Positions 34,667 through 45,779 of a stretch of DNA of 64,000 nt are shown one piece after another. A program made the translations under genes and the position numbers. Position 1 is the first letter of the stretch. Each line of letters opens with the position of its first letter. The notes below the pieces were generated by a model. The model worked only from the letters and a program-made list of their open reading frames with translations, did no database searches and was not told the DNA's origin. This DNA comes from Rhexocercosporidium sp. MPI-PUGE-AT-0058 (Eukaryota > Ascomycota > Leotiomycetes > Helotiales). Location: contig JAGTJL010000003.1 in assembly GCA_020746875.1 (NCBI GenBank), positions 1,922,001 to 1,986,000 on the forward strand. The letters run 5' to 3'.

Positions 34667-36394
34667 ATGGGCTTCTTTCAAAATTTCCTCCCAAAGGAGG
34701 ATCGCTTTGCAGCGTTGATGCTGTATGGTATGGTCTTCAGTACATGTTTCAATGGTTACGATGCTGGGATCATGACAGTCATCCTCGCGGACAAGCAGTT
34801 CATCAGTTACTACGATGTTGATGCGACGAGGAGTGGTGTCATTGCCACGATTCCTTGGGCTTCAACAGGTCTTGCACAACTATTCGTAGGCGGGACTTTA
34901 GCCAGCATGGTAGGAAGGCTTTGGGCTTTAAGAATATCTATCTCGGTTATGATTATTGGAGTGTATGTTCCAAGCCCCTTCTGCTGCATTAATTGCAAGT
35001 TCTAACACAAAAAAGCATCGTCCAGGTTGTCCCAAACACTTACGCTGTTCTGATCGTCGGACGTCTCATCACGCAAGTCACTCTTCTTTCCAAATTTTGG
35101 ATCGATCACAGCTAACATGCTTAAAGCGGATTAGGTTTTGGTTGTGTTTACATCGCTACCAATTTATATGTTGCTGAATGCGCTCCTCGTTCTCTTCGTG
35201 GCAGCTTTGTTGGAACAGTATCGCAATTCGGTTACCAACTGGGAACCCTGATTGCCTTCTGGTCTGGTTACGGCATGTCTTACCACCACTCGCCTTACAA
35301 CATCGCTTGGCGAGTCTCCAACGTGATCCAGATCCCAATCGGTCTTACGTTCATCATCCTCTCCTTCTGGTACCTAGAGTCACCCAGATGGCTGCTTGAA
35401 AAGTATCCCGAGACACCAGAGCGCTGCTTGAATGCCCTTGCCAAGCTCCGATCGGGCACAGTTGACGATGATCGCATCCGAATGGAGTTCCACGAGCTGG
35501 TCTCCTCCCATGAGTATAGGAAGCAGTTCAAGACCGGATACATGGGTCTTTTCGCCAGTACTGGCATGCGCAAGCGTCTTGCTTACGGATTTTATGCAAC
35601 CAGTCTTCAGCAGGTTGGGGGCATTGCCGCTCTCACCATGTATGCAGCTCTGATCTACCAGTCTCTCGGCTGGGATAAAGGCCACCAGGCACTTGCTATC
35701 AATGGCATCCAAGCAGCCCTTCAGCTCGTCGTGGTTCTGGTGAACACTTTTACTGTTGATCGTTTCGGTCGAAAATCGCTCCTCATTGCGGGATTTGCCA
35801 TCCAGTCACTAGCCCTTCTGATCCTCTCATCCCTTACGACCAGCTTTCCGGACAACAACAACAAAGCTGCTGCTGTAGTTGAGATTGCTATGCTGTTCAT
35901 CGTTGGACTGACTTATTGCTGGTCAAATGGTCCCATAGCACCTGCAATCGCTTCAGAGATATTCCCTCAAGAAGTGAGAGACAAAGCTTTCGGTCTCTCT
36001 CTGCTCGGTCAAACCGCTTGTCTTCTCGCCTTGACGCAGCCATGGCCAAAGTTCAATGAAGAAGTTGGACCCAAATCCTACTGGCTACTGTTCGCGTTGA
36101 ATGTTGCTGCTTTGGTATGTCCTATCATTCTCTGTCCCTCCTATCAGATTATCGAAGCTGACGACTTTTTAGATAAGCGTCGTCTTCATCCTCCCTGAGA
36201 CGAAAGGCATCTCTCTCGAGCGTATGGACAAGCTCTTCGGTGAAGTCGATGCCGTGTCGGCAGGCGAAGAACAGACTTCTGCCGAGAAGATCGAGGCCAT
36301 CACGTACAGCGGCCGCGAGATGGATGGCAAGGTGATGGGTGTGAGTGCACACCATGTTGAGAGTACATCAAAAACAAAGGAGAACGGTGTTTGA
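34667..36394 (+). CDS. MFS sugar porter
   Basis: Four exons: 34667-34962, 35016-35072, 35127-36114, 36173-36394. Phases close to 520 residues. The sugar-porter family of the major facilitator superfamily is recognised by its ordered signatures: FNGYDAGIM in helix 1, the loop arginine and GRLIT segment, LESPRWLLEK before the central loop, VDRFGRKSLL between helices 8 and 9, and LPETKGISLERMDKLFG after helix 12. About twelve membrane helices are expected in the plasma membrane. Intron 2 (35,073-35,126) has a GC donor (GCAAGT) with a good GCTAAC branch site and AG acceptor; reading it as GC-AG is the only way to keep the LIT-GLGFGCVYIATNLYVAE core in frame. The neighbouring hydrolases make an arabinose-containing oligosaccharide or pentose plausible as cargo, but substrate is inferred only. 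Confidence 0.9.
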
Positions 36395-37459
36395 TTTCGA
36401 AGTATCATCGTCTGACTCGGCAAAGAATTGATTAGCAGTAAGAAATTCTCTGGGATTTGAGGATGAGCTTGTTGTGCTCTAGCTATCGTCAAGTAGAAGT
36501 TGTTTTTGAATCTTCCCATCATAATCGCATTCGAGCGTCATGTCTCCCTAATAGCCCATTTTTCCATCGGACGTAGACACCACGAACGATGCTTTTGCAA
36601 GCCGCAAAGACGAAAAGCTTCAACTTCAATGGTGTTAACAAGGACTGTGATCACACAAATGTCCTCTTCATACCACCTCCCATCGCGTTCCTCCTTCCAC
36701 TAACAGTTTGAGAAATGCCCTAGGCGAACAACCAGTTTTCCGTCCGAGGACTCATGCATAAGCATTCCTTTTCGGTTGGTAAGTTCGAGACACTAAGTGT
36801 GATTAGTCCTGCTAACTCCCGCATTGACTACAGTAGCCTGTTGATATCGATAGTTTAAGCTCGTTTGAGTGCGCTAGCTCCTTGATATCGATGAGCTAGC
36901 TCGAGACACCTACAGTTGAATTGGGTAGCTACGACTAGCAAGAGAACTACGAGCCGAGATTATTAGGAGTCTGTAGAAGATGGCAGAGTGCTTCAATGTC
37001 TTCCTTCATGACACTGAATTGTATGCGCGGGTGTGGTAGTTCCGGCTAGGGAGCTCAATGGGGCAGTTCAAAATCGCCGCATCCAATTGGTACTAGAAAG
37101 ACATATTTAGTTAAAGAGAAGTTGATGTTAACAGAAATCTGTGTTGAGGAAGATAAAACATGATAGAAAGCTTTGTACGGCTTCATGGCCATCTACGCCC
37201 GTGCTGTTAGACTCCAAAGAGATGCCGCACAGTCACTCGAAACCTCCAGCTGGCCGCGTGTCCTCCGAGATTCTTGAATCTGTCTTGGTTTTGTCGATGT
37301 CTTCCCTTCCCTATATGTTACTTGTTTTCTGATTTTCTGTTTAAATCAAAGATTTCTTCTCTTATTAATCTTTAGAATCGGTATACACCATGCAGCCAGC
37401 GCTTAATGCTCTGAGGGATTCAAAATGAAATTTAAAACGGGTATCCATCAACCGACCGG

Positions 37460-37481
37460 GCTTAAACGTCGTGGTTTAAGC
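37460..37481. repeat. Short palindrome
   Basis: GCTTAAAC at 37,460-37,467 pairs with GTTTAAGC at 37,474-37,481 across a 6-base loop. It could be a protein-binding dyad. Isolated, function unknown. Confidence 0.5.
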
Positions 37482-37763
37482 TGTCTTCGGCTTCCCGAAG
37501 TTGACTTCAAAGTAACTTAGAACATAAGAGAGAATTGGAGGATACAACTAAGAGTCGCGCTTTTAATTGCTGTATAATTACGGTGGTGACTTGTTCTAGG
37601 GTGGCTTTAAAGCATTGTTGTTGTTGTTATTGTTGCTGCCGCTAAGCGAAGACTGTGCCGAGATTGGCCCGGACATACACCATTCGGCTGCACCACCAGG
37701 TGGTCTTTATGTAACGAAATAAGGAAAAACTAGGAACTTTTCGCTCGTATACGCCCCGCGAAA

Positions 37764-37831
37764 CACTGTTAGTGTGGTCTGCCTTCAATTGAATTCAGGC
37801 TAGCTTTTAAAGCAGGAACACACTAACAGTG
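37764..37831. repeat. Long hairpin, 13-bp perfect stem
   Basis: CACTGTTAGTGTG (37,764-37,776) is perfectly complementary to CACACTAACAGTG (37,819-37,831). The pairing can be extended imperfectly outward (CCCGC against GCGGG) and inward (CTGCCTT against AAAGCAG). The whole structure covers about 37,755-37,838. This looks like a miniature inverted-repeat element or a structured RNA rather than chance. Confidence 0.6.
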
Positions 37832-40413
37832 CGAGCGGGTACAGGTGGTTGAAGCCGCATGGCCTCCTACCGAACTTAAAACTGTCAAAGGTTTGCAACG
37901 GTCTCTCTGTCGCACTGGTTAATATTATAAATGTTATGCCAGGAGCACAAGCCCAACAGGTCTCCGGGAGTTCCAAGTCGTATGCGAGCACCCCCACATC
38001 TGATCTCAGTACCAACGGAGAGTCCTCCACCCCCAAAACATTTCCAAGCTGATTACTTCTTAGTTAACCTACACAATTTTTTTTGGTACCCTTTCGATAA
38101 ATGAATTTTTCCCCCTCGGTTAGATATGCTGAAGCAGCTAGTTGCATTGTTCCCGAGGTGTTTTCATTTCCATGCTGTATTCTCGCCTGTCGCTCGATTC
38201 TTGTTTTGTTTCTCCTCTGACTATTTATGAGATCTACTTCTCATCATCAAGCCCACAGCACATATGGCAAAGGAAACCTAATCAGATCAAAGATCGCATC
38301 TTGCAAAAAGACGACAGCTTGAAACAAGAAGAGCGTGATAGGAAACGAGCTTCTGCCTTTTACAAATGATCGGAGGCACATTTGTTTGTCGGAGCACCTA
38401 GGCGGCCGAGGTCCTCAGGGGAACTGGTCTCATTAACATGTGGAAGCACTCTTACAACGCAGTAGAACACAGATGTAAACGACTTCGCAGGGTAGCCGAC
38501 TATCGATGCTGGCGATCTACCAGTTCAATCAAAGTCCGTAAATTCGAGGCAAAGGGTTTCGCCCTGGATACATCTCAAATTAGCTGGGTGTTCCGAATTT
38601 TGCGGACAGTGTGGCTGCAAGAGGAAAATGTGCGCCTATATTGACACCCCCACCACTTATCCGGAAGAGCATCTTGGGATTAATTTAGTGAAGAACCATA
38701 AAACACGGTAATTATAGGCAGCGCATCATCAGTCAATAAACATGCCAGTATCTTCAAAGTAGTGTCTACTTAATCTCACTTGGGTCAAACTATTTTCGAG
38801 CAGCCTTCTTGGGCTCTATACGTTCTGCGCACAATCTCCATAATCATGCCTTGTCACCAATTTGTCAAGCCTAATTGAGATAGTTACAAGTAAGTAAAAA
38901 ACGATGGTTTGCTCCATCATTATTGAACATCATCTCCGTATAGAGGTGTTGGTTTTATGTAGAGTCTGACTGGCACACGGAGCGCAAGCATTGTAAGCGA
39001 GCCCCATTTGACAAGCAAACAAACCGAATGTGAAAGCGACAGAAGAAGATTCGAGCAAACTTCGTCGTATGGTCACTTGCGGATTTTCTGTGAAACAGTC
39101 GGCAGATCCTCGACATTGGCACATGCAACCTCACGTTGGCCCAAGACTGTGTTCTAGAATCCTTATATCAAGTCGATGATATACTGGCTATCACTTTTAT
39201 AGTTTCATTCTGCGGTTCTTGCAAGTTGCCTTGTCTTTGACACGAGCAAGTCATAACGATTCAAAGTCTCTGCTAAACTGAGAGTCCCACATCCCCAGAT
39301 GTATATATATGCCTGGAAATTTGGGAGCTAATATTCCAGGGAATTCTGAAGCTGCCACACCCTGCGTTCGAGCATTTACCGCAAATCAAGTCTACAGTGC
39401 GTGTCTTTGATGACCGAAGTGGCTATCGTTTTGTTCAGCATTTCTACTAGGGCAGATCAAGAGCGGAGCAGGAATTTGAACGCTAGAGAGCATATCAAAA
39501 CAAGTAAGAACAGGAAGGTCGCGTTGAATTCCAAAATTTTATAAGAATAGAGCAGAGACGCATTAACCACAAATTCAACATGATCAGCTTTGATGCTTGA
39601 GGACAGATGGTGCGTCCGAAGGCAGGTATGAATGCTGCGGTGAAGCCAGTACTTGACTGAGAAGAAGGACAGGCCTGGTGTGGAACTGAGGCGGCGATAT
39701 ATTCTGGGCGGGAAACGGTGTTGACAAGAAGTAGAATGTGTTGACCAAAGATGGAGGAATATCGGGAAACGGTAACTTGACATTGAAACCGGCGGGCAAT
39801 GCCCTCTTAGCACGACCATTACGCAGATCGTTAGGCTAACAAAATTCTAGAATAGAGCCAGAGCGGATAGACAAGCAACGTGCGTTTTGCAATGGTTCAA
39901 CAGAGACTCCAAACAGCGCATCGGCTATGGAGTACTGTATAAGCCATGATAGGGAAGCGTCTTTAGCTCATGTAGACAGGTAATAGCGGGCATGCTCACC
40001 GGCACATTGCTGTTCTCGTCGTTCACCTTGGAGATCGTGATGGGGCATTCAATTCTGGCTCGCGGGGTGTGCATCTGAGTCGGGGATTCAGCCTCGCCGC
40101 CTTAGCCTCATCTTTGGACATCGTCTCCCCATCATCCCTTTCATACCTCCCCACCTTTTTTCTTCTCGTCTTTCCATCACCCCAGCTCTTCGCCATCGCT
40201 GACAGCATACATACCCTCTTGAAGTCGAATAGCGCTCTGACAACAACGATTCTGTGCACTCACGAGCAGGCGCCGAGGCGTGACCTAGCCTACCCACCTC
40301 CGCAATTAAGCTGGAAGCGCAAAACCTCCCCTGCCTCTGGCCTTTCTCTTACCCCGATCACACTGATACACTCCCAGTATCGTTCCCTGTGTTAATCCCG
40401 ACAAAAGGATCCA

Positions 40414-42097
40414 ATGGCATCTGTAACGATGGAGAGAATCAATGCGGAATGGAAAGCATATGTGTCGAAGAATCCAAATGTTTTCCGTTGGGTTAGCTCG
40501 AAGAATAGTGAGCCTGGAAAAGTGCCGCCACGCAGACAACTAGAGTGGAAGGCTAGCAAGAGCAAAATCGGCGAGACTAAGTTTCAGGTTGCTTTTGAGT
40601 CGGAGAATAATAGATGGGTGCTGTATACCTTTCGGGGCGACAGAACTAACGCAAAGGAACTGGTGACCTGTAATATTGGTATGTCCACCTATACTTCTGT
40701 GACAACTCGCAGCTCCCATAACTAACTATTCGTAGCTGTATGGAAAGTTTTTACTTGTTGGATGTTATCGAAGGAGACCCTGCTTGGGACCGTTGCGAAT
40801 ACGTTCTTGGCCAGATATGAAGGAATCACCATTCGCGACGTTCAATGGTTGATCTCGAAATTTCGATGTCTCGGTGCAGAAGATATCAATAGCAGGAAAG
40901 GAAAATTGGAACGCCAGATAGCGTATAAGAACCCAAAGAGTTTCTCGTTGGTTTCCAAATCCTTTACACCAACGTTTGCGATTGATGGAAATGCAAACTC
41001 TCCGTCTGCGAATATCCACGGAGGCGCCCAGAAAACCAATGCATCTGTTCCAGTCAAGATTGCAGACACACATGTTAGCTCTCGTGTGGCCAATGCAGCC
41101 GAGGGAAGAGATGCCATTCGGAACCATATCGCATTGAAGCAGATGAGAGGCGATAGCCCGGCTGCCAGCAAGAACAAATGCAGTCTGTCCAAAGTCCAAG
41201 AGGGTTTTGCCCCCAACTAGCCTCGAAGACACACAGGCAAAAATCCTTCCCACAGCAGAAACCCTACGTCAAGCCGATGTCTCGGAAGTAACCAAGTTTG
41301 TAGGTAGCAATGCTGCTACCAAGAGCCAGAAGGTCTCTGCCGTTGGCAAGGTAAATCCAAAGGTCATGTATCGCTGGGAATGGTGCTAAAAAATTCTTAC
41401 AGAGCAATCTCAAACGTCCAGGCCCCATCGCATCCGCTGCTTCGAAGACTCCTCATCGCTCACCGGAAAGCACGAAGACAACAACTCCGAGGAGGATGAA
41501 AGTGAATTCGACGAGTACGGCTTCAGCACTCGTGGAGATGAGCACGAGGAGAAATACGATGAATACGAAACACAAACTTCTGCAAAGTGGAAGTCGTCCC
41601 GCATTTTTCGTCTTCCGGTTGGCGCGAAGGAGACTTGTGTCTACGAGAACGATTATCCTAAGAACTTCAAAGTCGGCACTGACTCCGTCAAGTCCTACAT
41701 ACTCAAGGATATCAATGGTGATTTCAAGGCCAAATTCTTCGTCGTGAAGCCCAACTGCGACTGGATTGAGTACATTCCGTCCCTGAACCAGAAGAGAAGA
41801 AGAGGTAGGCAAGTATCCGGTACCAAGTCAAAGAGACCCAGACTCGCCGATCTTGAGCATGAGCAGGCCACTCGTCTCGATGAAATCTATCATGTTCCTG
41901 ATAGGTATGGTGGCTATGAGGTCGAAGAGCAGGTCACCACCGTTGATGAACACGGTCAGAAGACGTGCAACGTGAAGATCATCGACATGTCGCACGCCAG
42001 AGAGGGACCACAACCGAAGCCGGTTCCCGGCAAAGGTACTTATACCATGTCGCGAGAAAAGTATATTGCTTCGTACAATAGTGGATACAGACCATAG
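40414..42097 (+). CDS. Hypothetical acidic/basic protein, probably nuclear
   Basis: Exon 1 is 40,414-40,678 and exon 2 begins at 40,736 after a good intron (GTATGT...CTAACTATTCGTAG). The reading frame then runs to a TAG at 41,218-41,220, while the frame that continues downstream (LPPTSLEDTQAKILP from about 41,207) is shifted by one base. Either an unrecognised intron between about 41,070 and 41,200 or an indel is needed. The next exon ends at 41,367 and joins 41,422-42,097 in phase. The C-terminal exon has an acidic stretch (EDNNSEEDESEFDEYGF) and a basic cluster resembling a nuclear localisation signal (QKRRRGRQVSGTKSKRPR). No enzyme domain recognised. It ends 22 bp from the convergent gene at 42,120. 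Confidence 0.55.
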
Positions 42098-42119
42098 ACT
42101 GCGAGTAGTACAAGCGCAT

Positions 42120-44338
42120 TCATCGCGAAGTAGTCTCGGCCCCGTAGACAGCAGCGCTGCCAGTACCTAATCCGCCGATCGACAAGAGACCCCACGCGAG
42201 GGCAGCGCTTTCGAAGTCTTCCTCTGCATCCTCATCACCCTCATCAACCCTCTCATATTCCGATGGGGTATACTCGTCATCGCTGTTTCTCGACCTTCCC
42301 GAATATGTACGACTAGTTGCACGTTTCGACCTTTCCCGGTGGTGATCCGCTCGCTGGAATCCTTTTTCACCTAAAGAAGCGCTTTTTCGGGCTATACCTT
42401 TGCGTCTTCTAGCCGTAGATGATGGATTTCGTTCCTGAGCTTCTATTCCCTTGCTTATTTCTGTTTTCTTTGGTCTGCCCGGGCCTCGCCGAGGTTCATC
42501 CGTCGATACGTCAGTCCTGTAATTCGTCAACTTCTGGTGAATAGCGGGGTCGTGAAAGAACATTGAGTAGTCGAGAAGGTGTACATACGTTACGATTGCT
42601 TTTTCTTTTTTTGTCTTGATACCCCAAAAATTACTGTCAGCCAAACCCTCTGATGGTCTCTTCGTGTGGCCCATGAAAGGAATGCTTGAGCTCAACATAT
42701 CGCTAGCATCTAACCCCCGGATAGCTGCCCAAACTCCCAAACTCAGGCCTGTGAGGATAACATCCCAAGCAACTGACCCCACAGCAGGATGTTCACCCAT
42801 AGCTCCAAACACTCGGCCAACCGCTGTTGAACCACGGCCAAGAACCGATCGGTGCTCTTCCTTGAACGGATTTAGGAGATTATGTCGATAGTAAGTACTC
42901 TCTGGTGTGTTGTGAGAGAGTGCTAAGAACGTTGACTTGAGGTGAAGGCCGGCAGAGAACGTTGATATGACCCGCAAAAGAGTCATGTACGTCGAGTGTG
43001 AATCGTGAGGGTGACTTATGATGGTCCCCCATTCTGTAGGTATTATATACGGTAGTAGCAGGAAAGAAAATGGTAAGATCCCTGAAATGCAAGACACATT
43101 CACAAAAGCAGTTGTGTCTGCGGCGTATGGGATGATAAACACTGTGGCGAAGGATATGAAGAGAAGTGAGCTGTACAAAGCTGGCTTGGGTATGAAGCCG
43201 TCCTTCTTCCGGGGAATGATTCTCTCGAGGAAATGGGAATATCTAGAATAGAGGTGAGTGGTACTACCTTCCAAGATGTTGCAGTCCGTACCTGTTTGAG
43301 GTGACTGGCACGGAACTCCTTGTCAAGTCTCGAACGTTTTCAGGCAATGGTACGGGAGTGAGAAGGACAGCGACAAAGAAGAGGTTCTGTGCATAAGACA
43401 AGTTTACCAATTGGGCAAGTGCCAAGAATGCCCAGAGGTTTGATATCTAGGATGGATGTCAATATTGTACAATTTAGGGTCAATAATCATCTTTCTTGGT
43501 GTATTCGCATTCGTCCAAGTCAAACGAGAATGCATACCTTTCGTCTCTGGCCTTCAAGAACCAAGTAAATGGTCCAAGAGATGAGTCCCAGGCTGACCTG
43601 CTGACCCCACCAAAAGTAACGAGCTTTCTCGGCTACAACTTCAAGAGAGTCACGATAGAATGGAGTGTCGTTCAGCCATTTTACAAGATGAAATCTTCCA
43701 GGATGTTCACCTGCTCTCAAGGCTCCTTTGTCGCCAAAGAGACTATTGAGACGTCAGCAGGGCTCAGCAGCATTCAATACAAAATCTTCACAAACCTTGT
43801 AGGTAACTCAACGCCTCGCTCAGTAGCCCAAACTCGATATGATAAAAGGCCAAACTTTACTCCAAAAAATCCAGCTGTGATGACGCTGATAAGTGACAAG
43901 ATGGAGAAGGTTTGAACGTATCCTCTTCGTAGGGGTTCTCGATGACGAGTAGCTGAAGATGGGGGAAGAGCAAGGTAAGAGCGGTAGATAGTGCGTCCTA
44001 CAACCAGCGAAAGATACACAATCGAGAATACATGAGCACCAACCACGGCTGTTGGGATGTAGCTATCTCAAAGTTAGCTGTCCACAGAGAAGAAGTGGAT
44101 TTGGTAGTTTCGAGCAGCCATCAAGATGCATCAGTCTATCTTTGAGATTTTGTTCGTCGGTATGTCAAGTTGTCAACAATCGAGATCGATTCAATGATCA
44201 CATCTCAATCATCGACCAGTCACACCACTGAGTGACTCTCAAATTGGTTATTGGCTTTTAAACCCCGAGACATAACAGAGGTAGGAAGTCTCTCAAGATG
44301 ACTTACCTAGGAGACGACTCAAGAGGAACAGGTGCCAT
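42120..44338 (-). CDS. Conserved fungal multi-pass membrane protein
   Basis: Five exons: 44338-44307, 44062-43796, 43742-43538, 43446-43292, 43242-42120. Phases close to 593 residues. Six or more hydrophobic segments are visible: VFSIVYLSLVV, FSILSLISVITAGFFGVKFG, VSLGLISWTIYLVL, FLALAQLVNLSYAQNLFFV, LYSSLLFISFATVFIIPYAA, GILPFSFLLLPYIIP, and WDVILTGLSLGVWAAI. WWGQQ and EVVAEKARYFWW in exon 3 are typical of an uncharacterised ascomycete family. A long hydrophilic segment (about residues 430-560) contains an AT-hook-like RRGPGRPKK and Arg/Ser-rich sequence. Two final hydrophobic patches follow. Function unknown. The short first exon was chosen because its phase fits; an extended N-terminus is discussed in the findings. 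Confidence 0.7.
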
Positions 44339-44802
44339 GATCTCAACCTCCTCGGCACTAACTCTACCAACACGGGCAGAGTCTGCAGTCTGAAAAGTCG
44401 AAGGTCCAGGAAGCAAAGTCAGAACATAAGCTGTCTTCACGAAACGTCTCAACTCGATGATGCTTATGGTTGAGTGTTGTCACTTCACATCACATCACAT
44501 CCTCACACGTCATGAGAAGTAGGAAAGGTTGGAAGTCGTCGCTTCCCCAAACTTGGCATGAGCACACCGTCACGTGCTGTTGAATGTCTATTTTTGCCAA
44601 GGATCAGCCCGCCTCAGCCTTGCAGGAGGGCAGGGGTTTCATTTGGCTGTCTCGAGCCAATTGACACATGGCTGGAATTCCACACTGCGACATCAGACGA
44701 GGCTGTCTATGAAGAAGACACCTGTGGAGTTAGACGTTGTGTTTCCGGTCTTTCAGGGCTTCACACTTTCATTTCAACCTGTACTGCGATAAACAGTTCA
44801 AG

Positions 44803-45578
44803 ATGTATCATCTTGCTAAAGGGCTGTATCTGTATGCGACGAGTAAGGAAGGTATATCTTCATCCTCTTCCATCCCTCCATTCGCTGCCTTCCCTCAGTT
44901 TCTCAGCGCTCTCTATTTTCGGATGCCTTCCTACCTATTCAATCTCTTCCAAATATCAACATGAACCTAACTGACTCTCCAACCACAGAATACTCCGTCC
45001 TCCTCCTCGGCCTCGACAATGCCGGCAAAACCACCTTCCACGAACAGGTGAAATCGCTCTTTCTGCCCTCCCACCCCAACCCAAAGTTAAAAACCGTCCC
45101 CACCGTTGGGCAGAACGTCTCCACCATAACCATGCCCGACATGTACCTCAAGCTCTGGGACGTAGGTGGACAACACAGCCTACGCAAGCTCTGGCAGAGC
45201 TACTACACGTCCTGCCACGCCATCGTCTTCATAATCGACAGTACGGACATCGGGGACGGGAACCTCGAGCACGATAATAGTGGGCGGTTGGAGGAGTGTA
45301 GGCTGGTGCTGGAGGATGTGCTGCAGCATTCTGAGACGGAGGGGGTGCCGTTGCTGGTGTTGGCTAATAAGCAGGATAGGGAGGATTGTGTGGAGGTGGT
45401 GAGGATTAAGGAGGGGCTTGTGAAGAAGGTTTTTGAAGGGGAGAAGGGCGCGAGTATTAGGGATAGTAGAGTTTTACCTGTGAGTGCGTTGACGGGGACG
45501 GGTGTTAAGGAGGCGGTGGAGTGGGTGAGGAGTAGAGTGAAGTGGAATAAAGAGGGAAGACCGCCGGTTATGAGGTGA
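44803..45578 (+). CDS. ARL3: ARF-like small GTPase, Arl3/ARFRP1 type
   Basis: Two exons: 44803-44851 and 44989-45578, with a CTAACTG branch site in the intron, giving 212 residues. GTPase motifs are complete: GLDNAGKTT (24-32, P-loop), the switch-I threonine in PTVGQN (54-59), WDVGGQ (73-78) and NKQD in the second half. The start MYHLAKGLYLYATSKEE and the end RPPVMR match Arl3 (yeast) and ARFRP1 (animals). Like them it lacks the Gly2 needed for myristoylation and begins Met plus an aromatic residue; yeast Arl3 is N-acetylated and docks on Sys1 at the trans-Golgi. The loop after DSTDIGDG (about 95-105) is longer than in yeast. The expected role is recruitment of Arl1 and golgin tethers to the trans-Golgi. 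The symbol is by family, not proven orthology. Confidence 0.88.
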
Positions 45579-45779
45579 TTGTGGAGGAGATGGTTCCTTG
45601 GAGTTAGGTTTAGACAGCGTGGCGTTTAGGATGGTCTTGATATCAGGTAGGATTTTATGGTAGAGACCTTGCTTTGGATTTTCCTATGAACTGATTGAGC
45701 TTTTAGACTTGCCGAAGTGCAATCCATTCATACAGCATTCAGACCCAAGTACTTCATGCGAGGTAAAAACCCTAGATCT

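Larger units (their letters stand above)
36395..40413. other. Four-kilobase intergenic region without a supported gene
   Basis: Both strands were read. ORFs are short (60-120 codons), overlap in several frames, lack domains and do not join across splice sites. Notable sequence structure: a TTGATATCGAT direct repeat at about 36,840-36,850 and 36,882-36,892, an 8-bp stem at 37,460-37,481, and a 13-bp stem at 37,764-37,831 (listed separately). A Cys-containing minus-strand ORF is at 38,930-39,124, and a pyrimidine-rich stretch at 40,090-40,190 leads into the next gene's promoter. Confidence 0.4.

Noticed and set aside
40765..41253. 162-codon minus-strand ORF
   Set aside because: Antisense to the better-supported plus-strand gene with matching introns.
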